Position numbers and translations under genes: made by a program. A stretch of DNA of 64,000 nucleotides, taken from the NCBI GenBank assembly GCA_041694515.1, contig JASMSZ010000035.1, positions 1 through 64,000 on the forward strand, in the 5' to 3' direction. Below are positions 17,835 to 27,162 of the stretch, one piece after another (position 1 is the first letter of the stretch; every line of letters begins with the position of its first letter). The notes below the pieces were generated by a model. That model had not been told where the DNA came from and searched no databases. It saw only the letters and a program-made list of their open reading frames with translations. This stretch comes from Halanaerobium sp041694515. GTDB lineage: Bacteria > Bacillota > Halanaerobiia > Halanaerobiales > Halanaerobiaceae.

Positions 17835-18887
17835 ATGTATAATAGAAGAAAAACTAAAGTTGTTAACTTTGCTGAACAGCCGGTAGGCGGAGAAGCTCCG
17901 GTTTCCGTGCAGTCAATGTGTAATACTAAAACTGAAAATATAGAATCTACTGTTAAGCAGATCAAAAAACTGGAGGCAGTGGGTTGTGAGATAATTAGAG
18001 CTGCAGTTCCTGATAAAAATGCGGCTCGTGCTCTATCAGAAATTAAAAAGAAGATTAATATTCCCCTGGTAGCTGATATTCATTTTGATTATCGTCTGGC
18101 TTTAATGGCAGTTGAAAATGGGGTTGATGCTTTAAGAATTAATCCGGGGAATATCGGTAGTGATGAGAGAGTTAGAGAAGTTGCTTTAGCCTGTAAAGAA
18201 AATAATATTCCAATCAGAGTTGGCAGTAATTCTGGTTCGATTGAAGCAGAATTATTAAAAAAATATGGTGGCCCAACAGCAGAGGCAATGGTAGAAAGTG
18301 CACTCAGAAATGTCAGGATTTTAGAAGAAAATGATTTTAGACAGATTGTGATTTCTCTTAAATCAAGTCAGATCTCTACCACTCTTGCAGCCTATAAATT
18401 AATGGCAGAAAAGGTTGATTATCCTTTCCATATTGGGATTACCGAATCTGGACCTCCCTGGAGAGGAACAATTAAATCTGCTGCCGGTATTGCTTCACTT
18501 TTAACTCAGGGTCTGGGTGATACCATCAGGGTTTCTTTAACTGGTGATCCAGTTGAGGAGGTCCATGTAGGCTGGCAGATTTTAAAGTCTCTGGGAATCA
18601 GAAAAAAGGGAGTGGAGATTATTTCCTGTCCCACCTGCGGTCGAACCAACATTGATTTAATTGATTTAGCAGAAAAAGTAGAAAAAGAGTTAATGAAAAT
18701 TGATAAGGAGATTACTGTAGCTGTTATGGGCTGTGCTGTTAATGGCCCAGGAGAAGCTAAAGAAGCTGATATTGGCGTTGCAGGAGGAATTAAATCAGGT
18801 TTAATTTTTAAGTCCGGAGAAATTATCAAAAAAGTCGAAGAGGACCAGCTTTTAGAAGAATTAATAAAAGAAATAAATAAACTTTAA
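17835..18887 (+). CDS. ispG: 4-hydroxy-3-methylbut-2-enyl diphosphate synthase (flavodoxin)
   Basis: Iron-sulfur enzyme of the MEP pathway, reducing MEcPP to HMBPP. 350 residues, the bacterial short form: TIM barrel then the cluster domain. Motifs: PVSVQSMCNTKT, PLVADIHFDYRLAL, LRINPGNIGS, PIRVGSNSGS, and the cluster cysteines in ISCPTCGRTNID and MGCAVNGPGEAKEAD, followed by IGVAGG. ATG with GAGGTGA upstream. Third isoprenoid gene of the region, after uppS and dxr. Confidence 0.97.
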   Translation: MYNRRKTKVVNFAEQPVGGEAPVSVQSMCNTKTENIESTVKQIKKLEAVGCEIIRAAVPDKNAARALSEIKKKINIPLVADIHFDYRLALMAVENGVDALRINPGNIGSDERVREVALACKENNIPIRVGSNSGSIEAELLKKYGGPTAEAMVESALRNVRILEENDFRQIVISLKSSQISTTLAAYKLMAEKVDYPFHIGITESGPPWRGTIKSAAGIASLLTQGLGDTIRVSLTGDPVEEVHVGWQILKSLGIRKKGVEIISCPTCGRTNIDLIDLAEKVEKELMKIDKEITVAVMGCAVNGPGEAKEADIGVAGGIKSGLIFKSGEIIKKVEEDQLLEELIKEINKL

Positions 18888-18960
18888 TTTTTAAATCAGA
18901 TGGTTGAGCATAAAAATAATAATAAATGATTAGCGATTAGAAATAGGAGTGATTTTTAAG

Positions 18961-20667
18961 ATGCGCATGTCAAAATTATATTTACCAACTTTAAAAGAAG
19001 ATCCAGCTGAGGCTGATGTAGTCAGCCATAAACTGATGCTGAGAGCAGGTTTGATGAGAAAACATTCTTCAGGTATTTATTCTTATCTTCCCTTAGGTTA
19101 TAGAGTTATTAAGAAAATTGAAAAAATATGCAGAAAACATATGGATAACAGTGAAGCACAGGAACTTCTGCTTCCGATTATGCAGACCTCTAAAATTTGG
19201 AAGGACTCCAACCGATGGGATAAATTTGGTCCATTAATGATTAAATTCAATGACCGCAGGGCGCGCGAATACTGTCTGGGTCCAACCCATGAAGAAGTTG
19301 TAACTGATTTAGTTAGAGATGAAGTCCGCTCTTATAAAGATTTACCATTAAATTTATATCAAATTCAGACTAAGGTTAGAGATGAAATCAGGCCTCGTTT
19401 TGGTGTAATGAGAGGCCGTGAATTTATTATGAAAGACGCCTACAGCCTTGATATCGATTATGAAGGACTGGATAAAAGTTATCAGGCTATGTATGATGCC
19501 TATGAGAGAATTTTTGCTGAATGCGGTCTGGAAGCTGTTGCAGTTGAAGCAGATACAGGTGCTATGGGTGGAAAAGACTCACACGAATTTATGGTCCTTG
19601 CTGATTCAGGAGAAGATGAAATTGCTTTCTGCAGTCACTGTGATTATGCAGCAAATGTTGAGAGAGCTACTTCCCAAAAGACTGAAATTGACTTTGAAGT
19701 TGAAGCAGAAGCTGAAAAAATATATACTCCGGAAATTAAAACAATCAGTGAACTGGAAGAATATCTGGAAGTTCCAGCTGCTAAAATGATAAAAGCAGTA
19801 GCAGTTGTCGCTGATGGAGAAGCAGTATTAGCTTTAGTTTCTGGTGAAGATGAACTAAATGAAATTAAATTAACTAATTATCTGCAGGCAAATGAGCTGC
19901 GGGCTGCAGACGACAAAGAATTTGTAGAGCTTTTTAACAGTGTACCTGGTTTTATTGGTCCGGTTGATCTGGATGATGTCCGGGTAATTGCAGATCAGAG
20001 ACTTAAAAATATGTCGGGAGCCATTGTTGGTGCTAATGAAAAAGATTATCATCTTAAAAATGTAAAGAGCGGCAGAGATTTTGAGGTTGAGGCCTTTACT
20101 GATCTTCGCTCAGTTAGAGGGGGAGAAAGATGCCCCAAATGTGATCAGGGTAAATTAAATATCAAAGCTGGAATTGAAGTTGGTCATATTTTCAAACTGG
20201 GAACTAAATACAGTGAAAATATGGGCGCTAATTACCTGGATGAAAACGGAAAAGCTCAGCCAATAGTAATGGGAAGTTATGGAATAGGGATTACCCGTCT
20301 GGCTGCTGCAGCAATTGAGCAGCATAATGACCAGTATGGAATTAAGTGGCCTAAAGCTATTGCTCCCTATCAGATTATAATTCTGCCCTTAGGTAATAAT
20401 GATTCAGTTCAGAAAAAATCAGAAGAAATCTATCAGAACTTAAAAGCAGAAGGCTGGGAAGTTTTAATAGATGATCGTAAAGAAAGAGCAGGAGTAAAGT
20501 TTAATGATTCCGAATTAATAGGAGTGCCGCTTCGTTTAACCATTGGTTCACGTTCTCTTGAAAATGGAGTTGTGGAGGCAATGATTAGAGAAAATAATAA
20601 AAAAATGGAAATTGAACTGGATAATCTGTCAGCAAAAGTAAAAGAGTTATTTACAGAAATCTCTTAA
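18961..20667 (+). CDS. proS: Prolyl-tRNA synthetase (bacterial type with editing insertion)
   Basis: Class II synthetase charging tRNA-Pro. ATG 18961 (568 residues, MRMSKLYLPTLKEDPAEAD) has AGGAG about 11 bp upstream. Catalytic core motifs: motif 2 around KVRDEIRPRFGVMRGREFIM, motif 3 around GSYGIGITRLAAAAIEQ. The YbaK-like editing domain (INS) lies between about 225 and 400 (VPAAKMIKAVAVV...GANEKDYHLKN) and would remove mischarged alanine. C-terminal anticodon-binding domain from about 470. No T-box leader is visible upstream. Confidence 0.97.
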   Translation: MRMSKLYLPTLKEDPAEADVVSHKLMLRAGLMRKHSSGIYSYLPLGYRVIKKIEKICRKHMDNSEAQELLLPIMQTSKIWKDSNRWDKFGPLMIKFNDRRAREYCLGPTHEEVVTDLVRDEVRSYKDLPLNLYQIQTKVRDEIRPRFGVMRGREFIMKDAYSLDIDYEGLDKSYQAMYDAYERIFAECGLEAVAVEADTGAMGGKDSHEFMVLADSGEDEIAFCSHCDYAANVERATSQKTEIDFEVEAEAEKIYTPEIKTISELEEYLEVPAAKMIKAVAVVADGEAVLALVSGEDELNEIKLTNYLQANELRAADDKEFVELFNSVPGFIGPVDLDDVRVIADQRLKNMSGAIVGANEKDYHLKNVKSGRDFEVEAFTDLRSVRGGERCPKCDQGKLNIKAGIEVGHIFKLGTKYSENMGANYLDENGKAQPIVMGSYGIGITRLAAAAIEQHNDQYGIKWPKAIAPYQIIILPLGNNDSVQKKSEEIYQNLKAEGWEVLIDDRKERAGVKFNDSELIGVPLRLTIGSRSLENGVVEAMIRENNKKMEIELDNLSAKVKELFTEIS

Positions 20668-20698
20668 GTTTTATTTTTTCATCTGGAAGGAGTATTTA

Positions 20699-23600
20699 AT
20701 GACAAAAGCAATCACCTTAAGAGAAAGTGAAAATCTATATAAATATTTAATTTGTGATCAGGAAAAAAGGACTCTCTATTGTATTACAGATAATTCTGAT
20801 TCAGAGGCAGTCAAAGCTGAAATCAAGAAGAAAGTTCATTTTGATTTGCATTCTTATCAATTACAAATAATTTCAGATTTAAGCCTGAAAGAAGAATTAT
20901 TCTTAATCTGGCCTCAGATAATTAAAGATTTTGAGGTATATTTTTCTTTCAGTAATAACTGGCTGAAAAGGGCTCAGCTGTTTTTAGAAAATCAGGAATT
21001 GAAAATAAAAGTTGAAACAAAGATGGCACAGAAAACATTGTCACAGCCAAAAGTAATTGATTTTCTAAAAAACAATATCGGTAAATATTTAAAACAGATA
21101 AAAAAGCTTAGTGTCCATAATGGAGATTTTTTGCCTGAGATCGAAGAAAAATCAGATCCCAGCAAATTTAAACAGCGTTCAGAAAGAGCTGCTCCTCCCT
21201 CTCAAAATTATTCAAATGGAGGCTCTCGCTCTTCTAAAAAGAAGAGGACAAAAAGTAAAGACCGTTATGGTCGAGTGATACGGGGTAAAAAAACTCATGA
21301 CCTGATCGAGCTGGATACGGAAATCCCCTCAGTAATTGTAGAGGCTGACTTATTTGATATTGATGTTCGCCAGACCCGCAGGGGAAGTTATCTATATATA
21401 TTGAAAATTACTGACTATGAGAGTTCCATTTCTGCCAAAACATTCTGTGATGAAAAAGATGATTTTCTTGACAGCTTAAATAAGGGTCAGCATCTAAAAA
21501 TCAGAGGTAAGGTGGCTTTTGATCCCTATAGTAAAGAATGGGGTATTATTTTTAATGATTTAATACCCTTAGCAAAAGAAAGCCGTCAGGATAAGGCAGA
21601 AGAAAAAAGAGTTGAACTGCATCTGCACACTCAGATGAGTGCCATGGATTCGATTATTAATGTTAAAGATGTAGTAAAAAGAGCTGGAGAATGGGGTCAT
21701 AAGGCACTTGCAATTACTGATCACGGTGTTGTTCAGGCATTCCCTGATGCTTATGCTGCTGGAGAAAAACATGGAGTTCAGATTATCTATGGAGTTGAAG
21801 CTTATTTAGTTGATGATGGTGAACCAATAATCCATAACCCTTATTCGGAAAATTTAGATCAAACAGAATTTGTGGTATTTGATCTGGAGACTACTGGTTT
21901 AAATCCATCTCAACATGAAATAATTGAAATCGGTGCTGTTAAATTTAAAGGTGGAGAAAAGATTGATCAATTTAAATCATTTATTAATCCAGGAGTGCAG
22001 ATACCGGCTAAAATTACAGACATTACTGGGATCAATGATCGGATGGTCAAGGATGCTCCACCTCTGGAGACAGTAATTAATGAATTTGTTAATTTTGCAG
22101 GTGAGGGAGTTCTGGCTGCTCATAATGCTGATTTTGATTACGGCTTTATAAGAACTGCACTCGAAAATTTAAAGATAGAAAAAGATGATTATACTGTGCT
22201 GGACACTCTGGGGCTTTCCCGGGCAGTAGTTAAAGATAGTAAAAATCATAAGTTAAAAACTCTGGCAAAATATTTTGGTGTTGATCTAGAAAATCATCAC
22301 AGAGCTTTAGATGATGCAGCTGCAACTGCAGAAGTTCTGAGCAATTTGCTTGAAATTATAAAAGATGATGGCTGTCAGAATTTAAATCAAATTAATAACT
22401 ATACTTCTAAAATTGACTGGAAAGATTTAAGACCCTTCCACGCTGTAATACTTGCAAAAAATAAAAGAGGTTTAAAAAATCTTTATAAATTGATTTCTAT
22501 CTCACATTTAAATAATTTTTATAAAAAACCTAGAATTTTAAAAAGTGTACTTTTACAGCACCGTGAAGGTTTGATTATTGGTTCAGCCTGTGAGGCCGGA
22601 CAAATTTATAAAGCTTTTGTGAACAATAGACCTCAAAACGAGATCAAAAAAATAGCAAAGCTTTATGATTATCTTGAATTACAACCTCTTGGTAATAATC
22701 AATTCTTAATTCCAGATAAAGTTAATTCTAAAGAAGATTTAAAAGAAATTAACAAAAAGATTTATCAGCTGGGTCAGAAATTAGATAAACCTGTGGTGGC
22801 TACAACAGATGCTCATTTTTTAGATCCTAAAGACAGTATCTTCAGAGAAATTTTACAGACCGGACAGGGTTTTAATGATGCCGATCAGCAGCCTCCTATT
22901 TATTATAGAACTACAGGGGAAATGCTGGAAGAATTTTCTTATTTTGGTGAGGAGACTGCAAAAGAAATTGTAGTAGATAATCCAAATAAGATAGCAGCTC
23001 AGATTGATAAAATAAAGCCGATTCCGGGTGGTCTGTTTACTCCAGAGATTGAAGGAGCAGAGGCAGAAATACGTAAAATGTCTTATGAGAGGGCCCATCA
23101 GTTTTATGGAGAAAAACTGCCGCAGCTTGTAATAGACAGACTGGAAAAAGAATTATCTTCAATTATTGAAAACGGATTTGCTGTTATTTATTTAATAGCT
23201 CATAAACTGGTAAAAAAATCTCTTGAAGATGGTTACCTTGTTGGTTCCAGGGGGTCGGTTGGTTCTTCTTTTGTTGCTACAATGACTGAAATTACGGAGG
23301 TTAATCCTCTACCCCCTCATTACCGCTGTCCTGAATGTTCTAAACATGAGTTTATTACTGATGGTTCAATTGGGACCGGAGTAGATTTACCAGATAAAGT
23401 CTGTCCAGACTGTGGTTGTGAATATCTCAAAGATGGGTTTGATATCCCCTTTGAAGTTTTTATGGGTTTTAAGGGAGATAAAGTACCGGATATTGATTTA
23501 AATTTTTCCGGTGAATATCAGAGTAAGATTCACAAATACACGGAAGAGTTTTTTGGTAGAGATTATGTATATAAAGCGGGTACCATTTCTACAATCGCAG

Positions 23601-24910
23601 ATCGTACTGCCTTTGGTTTTGTCAAAAATTATCTTGATGATAAAGGAATGGATGTTAAGAGGGCAGAAATTGATCGACTGGTAGCTGGATGTACAGGTGT
23701 GCGCAGAACAACCGGTCAGCACCCGGGTGGTTTAATGATTGTACCAAAAGCTAACAGTATTTTTGATTTTAGCCCGATTCAGCATCCAGCCAATGATCAG
23801 GCTACAGATATCAGAACAACCCACTTTGATTATCATTCTATTAGTGGTAGAATTTTGAAACTTGATTTACTCGGGCATGATGATCCTACTTCACTTAGAC
23901 TGCTGCAGGATATGACAGGGATTGAGCCCAAAGATATTCCTCTCGATGATCCGGATACAATGAGTATTTTTTCGAGCACGGAAATTCTGGGGGTTGATCC
24001 AGATTTACTGGGAACTGATATTGGAACTCTGGGAATTCCTGAGTTTGGGACATCATTTGTCCAGCAAATGCTCAGAGATACCAGACCAACCACTTTTGCT
24101 GAACTGATTCGAATCAGTGGACTGTCCCATGGAACAGATGTCTGGTTGAACAATGCTCAGAATTTGATTAGAGATGGAAAAGCAGAGCTGGCCGAAGTTA
24201 TTTCGGTTCGTGATGATATTATGAACTATCTCCTACAGCGGGGGGTTGAATCTTCAACAGCTTTCTGGATTATGGAGCATGTCCGTAAAGGTAAAGGTTT
24301 AACTGAGGAAGAAGAACAGGCAATGCGCGAAAACAATGTGCCGGACTGGTATATTGATTCCTGTAAGAAAATTAAATATATGTTTCCAAAAGCCCATGCT
24401 GCAGCCTATGTAACTATGGCTTATCGAATCGCTTATTTTAAAGTCCATCATCCAGCTGCCTTTTATACCTCCTATTTTTCTATTAAAGCTGGTGATTTTG
24501 ATGCTCAGCTGGCCTGTAATGGTAGACAAACAGTGGTCAATAAAATTGAAGAGCTGGAAGCTTTAGGAAATGAGATGACAGCAAAAGAAAATGGAACCCT
24601 TACAGTTCTGAGGATTGTACTGGAAGCAATGATGAGGGGGATTGAATTTTTACCGGTTGACATTTATGAATCTGAAACAAATCGTTTTATTAAAAAAGAT
24701 GATAATAAACTTTTAGCACCCCTGATCAGTCTGCAGGGATTGGGAGGAAGTGCTGCCGAAAGTGTGGTAATTGAAAGACAAAAATCTGATTTTACCTCAA
24801 TCGAAGAATTATCAAATAGAACCTCACTTACATCTACAGTTATTGAAATCTTAAGAGAACACGGTTCACTGGATGGAATGCCGGAGAGAAATCAACTTTC
24901 TCTGTTTTAA
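20699..24910 (+). CDS. polC: DNA polymerase III alpha subunit, PolC type
   Basis: Main replicative polymerase of low-GC Firmicutes with built-in 3'-5' proofreading. 1403 residues. Order: N-terminal domain (1-190) with a charged linker, OB domain (about 215-295), PHP domain (RVELHLHTQMSAMDS near 303), DEDD exonuclease inserted in PHP (FVVFDLETTGL near 392; AHNADFDYGFI), second half of PHP, then the polymerase with zinc-binding CPECSKHEF...CPDCGCEY, the catalytic VPDIDLNFSGEY (near 930), FGFVKNYLDD and RRTTGQHPGGLM. C-terminal FPKAHAAAYVTMAYRIAYFK is typical. Follows proS, the standard Firmicute order. Confidence 0.98.
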   Translation: MTKAITLRESENLYKYLICDQEKRTLYCITDNSDSEAVKAEIKKKVHFDLHSYQLQIISDLSLKEELFLIWPQIIKDFEVYFSFSNNWLKRAQLFLENQELKIKVETKMAQKTLSQPKVIDFLKNNIGKYLKQIKKLSVHNGDFLPEIEEKSDPSKFKQRSERAAPPSQNYSNGGSRSSKKKRTKSKDRYGRVIRGKKTHDLIELDTEIPSVIVEADLFDIDVRQTRRGSYLYILKITDYESSISAKTFCDEKDDFLDSLNKGQHLKIRGKVAFDPYSKEWGIIFNDLIPLAKESRQDKAEEKRVELHLHTQMSAMDSIINVKDVVKRAGEWGHKALAITDHGVVQAFPDAYAAGEKHGVQIIYGVEAYLVDDGEPIIHNPYSENLDQTEFVVFDLETTGLNPSQHEIIEIGAVKFKGGEKIDQFKSFINPGVQIPAKITDITGINDRMVKDAPPLETVINEFVNFAGEGVLAAHNADFDYGFIRTALENLKIEKDDYTVLDTLGLSRAVVKDSKNHKLKTLAKYFGVDLENHHRALDDAAATAEVLSNLLEIIKDDGCQNLNQINNYTSKIDWKDLRPFHAVILAKNKRGLKNLYKLISISHLNNFYKKPRILKSVLLQHREGLIIGSACEAGQIYKAFVNNRPQNEIKKIAKLYDYLELQPLGNNQFLIPDKVNSKEDLKEINKKIYQLGQKLDKPVVATTDAHFLDPKDSIFREILQTGQGFNDADQQPPIYYRTTGEMLEEFSYFGEETAKEIVVDNPNKIAAQIDKIKPIPGGLFTPEIEGAEAEIRKMSYERAHQFYGEKLPQLVIDRLEKELSSIIENGFAVIYLIAHKLVKKSLEDGYLVGSRGSVGSSFVATMTEITEVNPLPPHYRCPECSKHEFITDGSIGTGVDLPDKVCPDCGCEYLKDGFDIPFEVFMGFKGDKVPDIDLNFSGEYQSKIHKYTEEFFGRDYVYKAGTISTIADRTAFGFVKNYLDDKGMDVKRAEIDRLVAGCTGVRRTTGQHPGGLMIVPKANSIFDFSPIQHPANDQATDIRTTHFDYHSISGRILKLDLLGHDDPTSLRLLQDMTGIEPKDIPLDDPDTMSIFSSTEILGVDPDLLGTDIGTLGIPEFGTSFVQQMLRDTRPTTFAELIRISGLSHGTDVWLNNAQNLIRDGKAELAEVISVRDDIMNYLLQRGVESSTAFWIMEHVRKGKGLTEEEEQAMRENNVPDWYIDSCKKIKYMFPKAHAAAYVTMAYRIAYFKVHHPAAFYTSYFSIKAGDFDAQLACNGRQTVVNKIEELEALGNEMTAKENGTLTVLRIVLEAMMRGIEFLPVDIYESETNRFIKKDDNKLLAPLISLQGLGGSAAESVVIERQKSDFTSIEELSNRTSLTSTVIEILREHGSLDGMPERNQLSLF

Positions 24911-25000
24911 CGTTAGGTACCATAACGTTAGGTACGTTAGGTACCAGGTACAAAAACGCGTTTTTGTACCTGGTACCGTTCGGTTTGGTACCGTTCGGTT
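24911..25000 (+). repeat. GGTACC-rich repeat cluster with a 38-bp perfect palindrome
   Basis: Begins right after the polC stop. CGTTAGGTAC occurs three times (24911-24920, 24926-24935, 24935-24944). A perfect palindrome spans 24940-24977, each half being GGTACCAGGTACAAAAACG or its complement. The 14-mer GGTACCGTTCGGTT follows twice (24972-24985, 24987-25000). GGTACC appears four times. No open frame. It could be a REP/MITE-type mobile repeat or act as a strong hairpin terminator of polC; there is no T run after it. Confidence 0.85.
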
Positions 25001-25012
25001 CTATTAAAAAAC

Positions 25013-25041
25013 TTGCAAGTCTAAATAAGCTGTGATAGAAT
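25013..25041 (+). promoter_or_regulatory. Sigma-A promoter for the rimP-nusA-infB operon, extended -10
   Basis: TTGCAA (25013-25018), 17-bp spacer, TAGAAT (25036-25041) preceded by TGA (extended -10). It predicts a leader of about 120 bases before rimP. Confidence 0.7.
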
Positions 25042-25082
25042 TATAAAGGAAAGAGTTCTGATAAATACTTATGTTGACTTTA

Positions 25083-25110
25083 GGAGTGGGGATGTCTTCC
25101 CACTCTTTTA
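25083..25110 (+). terminator. Intrinsic terminator-like hairpin in the rimP leader (possible attenuator)
   Basis: Stem 25084-25092 / 25097-25105 (GAGTGGGGA with TTCCCACTC, one G-U pair), UGUC loop, then TTTTA. It lies between the operon promoter and rimP. AAAGAGT at 25050-25056 can pair with ACTCTTT at 25102-25108, which would disrupt the stem. An antitermination switch is inference; a plain processing or residual terminator is the alternative. Confidence 0.55.
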
Positions 25111-25171
25111 TTATAGTTTAAGAAAAAATTATATTGTAAAATTAAATATTTAAGAAAGTGGGGTGTTTTAT

Positions 25172-25633
25172 TTGGGAAAAGTTGCTGAAACAGTAACAGA
25201 TTTTGTACTTCCTATTGCCCATAGTGAAGATTTAAATTTAATTGATGTTGAATTTTTAAAAGAAGGTAGTGACTGGGTCTTACGTATTTTTTTAGAAAAT
25301 AAAGACGGAGATCTAACTATAGAGGAATGCGAAAAAGTAAGCCGAGCTTTGAGTATTATTCTAGATGAAGAAGATCCAATAGATAAAAGATATATTCTTG
25401 AAGTCTCTTCTCCGGGGCTGGAAAGACCACTTAAAACTGAAGAGGATTTTGAACGTTTTACGGGAGAATTGATTGCAGTTAAAACTTTTAAGAAAATCAA
25501 CGGCCAAAAAGAATTTATTGGAATTCTAAAGGGTTTTGAAAACGAAAAAATAATTTTAAACTTAAAAAATGATAAAGAGCTAATAATTGATTACAGTTTA
25601 GTAGCACGAGCTAATTTAACTTTTGAAATTTAA
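25172..25633 (+). CDS. rimP: Ribosome maturation factor RimP
   Basis: Helps assemble the 30S subunit. I choose TTG 25172 (153 residues, read as MGKVAETVTDFVLPIAHSED) because GGGGTG lies 7 bp upstream. A GTG at 25163 is inside that site. DUF150 N-terminal domain with LNLIDVEFLKEGSDWVLRIF and the conserved DLTIEECEKVSRALSIILD and YILEVSSPGLERPLK; small C-terminal SH3-like domain. First gene of rimP-nusA-ylxR-infB-rbfA, the classic order. Confidence 0.94.
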   Translation: MGKVAETVTDFVLPIAHSEDLNLIDVEFLKEGSDWVLRIFLENKDGDLTIEECEKVSRALSIILDEEDPIDKRYILEVSSPGLERPLKTEEDFERFTGELIAVKTFKKINGQKEFIGILKGFENEKIILNLKNDKELIIDYSLVARANLTFEI

Positions 25634-25650
25634 AATAAGGGGGTAAAAAT

Positions 25651-26814
25651 ATGAATGTAGAATTCATTCAGGCCCTGGATGATATAGAAAAAGATAAAGG
25701 AATATCTAAGGATGTATTATTAGAGGCCATCGAAACAGCTTTAGTTTCTGCTTATAAAAAAGATTTTGGTTCTAAAGATAATGTCAGAATTGAAATTTCT
25801 GCAGAAGCTGGAGAAGTTGAGGTATATTCTCGTAAAGAAGTTGTAGAAGAGGTAGAAAATGAAAATAGCGAGATTTCTTTAACTGAAGCTAGAAAGATAG
25901 ATAACAAATATGAAATTGGTGATATTGTAGAGATTGAAGTAACTCCTGCCAATTTTGGTCGAATTGCAGCTCAAACAGCCAAGCAGGTTGTTATGCAGAG
26001 GATTAGAGAGGCCGAAAGAGATGTGATTTTTGATCGCTACAAGGAGAAAGAAGATGAACTGATAACAGGTACAATTCAGCGTTTTCATAACGATAATATT
26101 TTAATTGATATGGGTAAAACAGAAGCGCTATTACCACCTTCTGAACAGATTGCTGGAGAAAGATATGAAATTGGGGAAAGAATTAAACTTTATGTAGTGG
26201 AAGTTAGCACAACCAATAAAGGTCCCCGGATTTTAGTTTCTAGAACTCATCCGGGTCTTTTAAAAAGACTTTTTGAAATTGAAGTTCCAGAAATTTTTCA
26301 GGGTCTTGTTGAAATCAAGGCAGTGGCCAGAGAAGCAGGTCAGCGTTCTAAAATGGCTGTAAGTAGTTCTGACAGCCAGGTTGATCCAGTAGGTGCCTGT
26401 GTTGGTCCGAGGGGAATGAGAGTTCAGGCAGTTGTTAAACAGTTAAATAATGAAAAAATTGATATTGTAAAATGGGATGAAAACCCGGAAGAATTTGTTG
26501 CAAACGCCTTAAATCCTGCTGAAGTTGTCAATGTAAGGATTAATAAATCTGATAAAATTGCCGAAGTGGTAGTTCCAGATTTTCAGCTTTCACTGGCAAT
26601 TGGTAAAGAAGGACAAAATGCCAGGCTTGCTGCAAAATTGACAGGCTGGAAAGTAGATATTAAAAAAGAATCTGAAATTGAAGCAGAACCTGAAAATATT
26701 GAAGAAATTGAAGAAAAAACAGTTGGAAAAGCTAATGATAATTTAATTGATAATATGGCAGATGATGTAGAAGATTTAAAAAAGGATGCTGAAGAGGCTG
26801 AAAAGCTTAATTAA
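25651..26814 (+). CDS. nusA: Transcription termination/antitermination factor NusA
   Basis: Binds RNA polymerase and nascent RNA to modulate pausing, termination and antitermination. 387 residues, the short Firmicute form without the C-terminal acidic repeats of E. coli. N-terminal polymerase-binding domain (1-125), S1 domain (about 130-200; GTIQRFHNDNILIDMGKTEA), and tandem KH domains with SDSQVDPVGACVGPRGMRVQ and AIGKEGQNARLAAKLTGWK. A non-conserved acidic tail follows residue 345. AGGGGGT upstream of ATG. A link to the upstream leader hairpin is plausible but unproven. Confidence 0.97.
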   Translation: MNVEFIQALDDIEKDKGISKDVLLEAIETALVSAYKKDFGSKDNVRIEISAEAGEVEVYSRKEVVEEVENENSEISLTEARKIDNKYEIGDIVEIEVTPANFGRIAAQTAKQVVMQRIREAERDVIFDRYKEKEDELITGTIQRFHNDNILIDMGKTEALLPPSEQIAGERYEIGERIKLYVVEVSTTNKGPRILVSRTHPGLLKRLFEIEVPEIFQGLVEIKAVAREAGQRSKMAVSSSDSQVDPVGACVGPRGMRVQAVVKQLNNEKIDIVKWDENPEEFVANALNPAEVVNVRINKSDKIAEVVVPDFQLSLAIGKEGQNARLAAKLTGWKVDIKKESEIEAEPENIEEIEEKTVGKANDNLIDNMADDVEDLKKDAEEAEKLN

Positions 26815-26871
26815 ATTTTAATAATAGCAATAAATCAGAATTAATTAAAAAAATCTTGAGGAGGATTGAGA

Positions 26872-27132
26872 TTGCAGAGCAGAAGTCCTATTAGAAAATG
26901 TGTGGGTTGTGGTGCCAGAAGAGATAAAATTGAACTTTTAAGAGTGGTAAATAATAAAGGTGATATTTTGGTTGATCCAGGAGGTAGAACACCTGGACGT
27001 GGTGCTTATCTCTGTCCTAATATGGATTGTTTGGATAAAGCAGTAGAAAAAAATTCACTAAAAAAGGCATTAAAGATCGAGATTTCTGATGAAATTTACG
27101 AACAAATTTCGGAGGAGATCAAACATGATTAA
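26872..27132 (+). CDS. ylxR: YlxR family RNA-binding protein (RnpM)
   Basis: Small basic protein, 86 residues from TTG 26872, which has GAGGAGG about 7 bp upstream. DUF448 signature: PIRKCVGCGARRDKIELLRV near the N-terminus, then DPGGRTPGRGAYLCPNMDC; the three visible cysteines of these motifs are conserved in the family. Relatives have been linked to control of RNase P activity. It lies between nusA and infB as usual, but the L7Ae-like gene that normally comes next is missing (only 30 bp before infB). Confidence 0.92.
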   Translation: MQSRSPIRKCVGCGARRDKIELLRVVNNKGDILVDPGGRTPGRGAYLCPNMDCLDKAVEKNSLKKALKIEISDEIYEQISEEIKHD

Positions 27133-27162
27133 CTAACAGTAGAATATTTTGGAGGTGCAAGT

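Noticed and set aside
18888..18960. T-box leader before proS
   Set aside because: Region is only 73 bp and lacks the TGGnACCGCG antiterminator motif; same absence upstream of asnS.
24940..24977. Palindrome after polC as a CRISPR repeat or attachment site
   Set aside because: No spaced repeat array, no cas genes and no integrase nearby; treated as a repeat element or hairpin.
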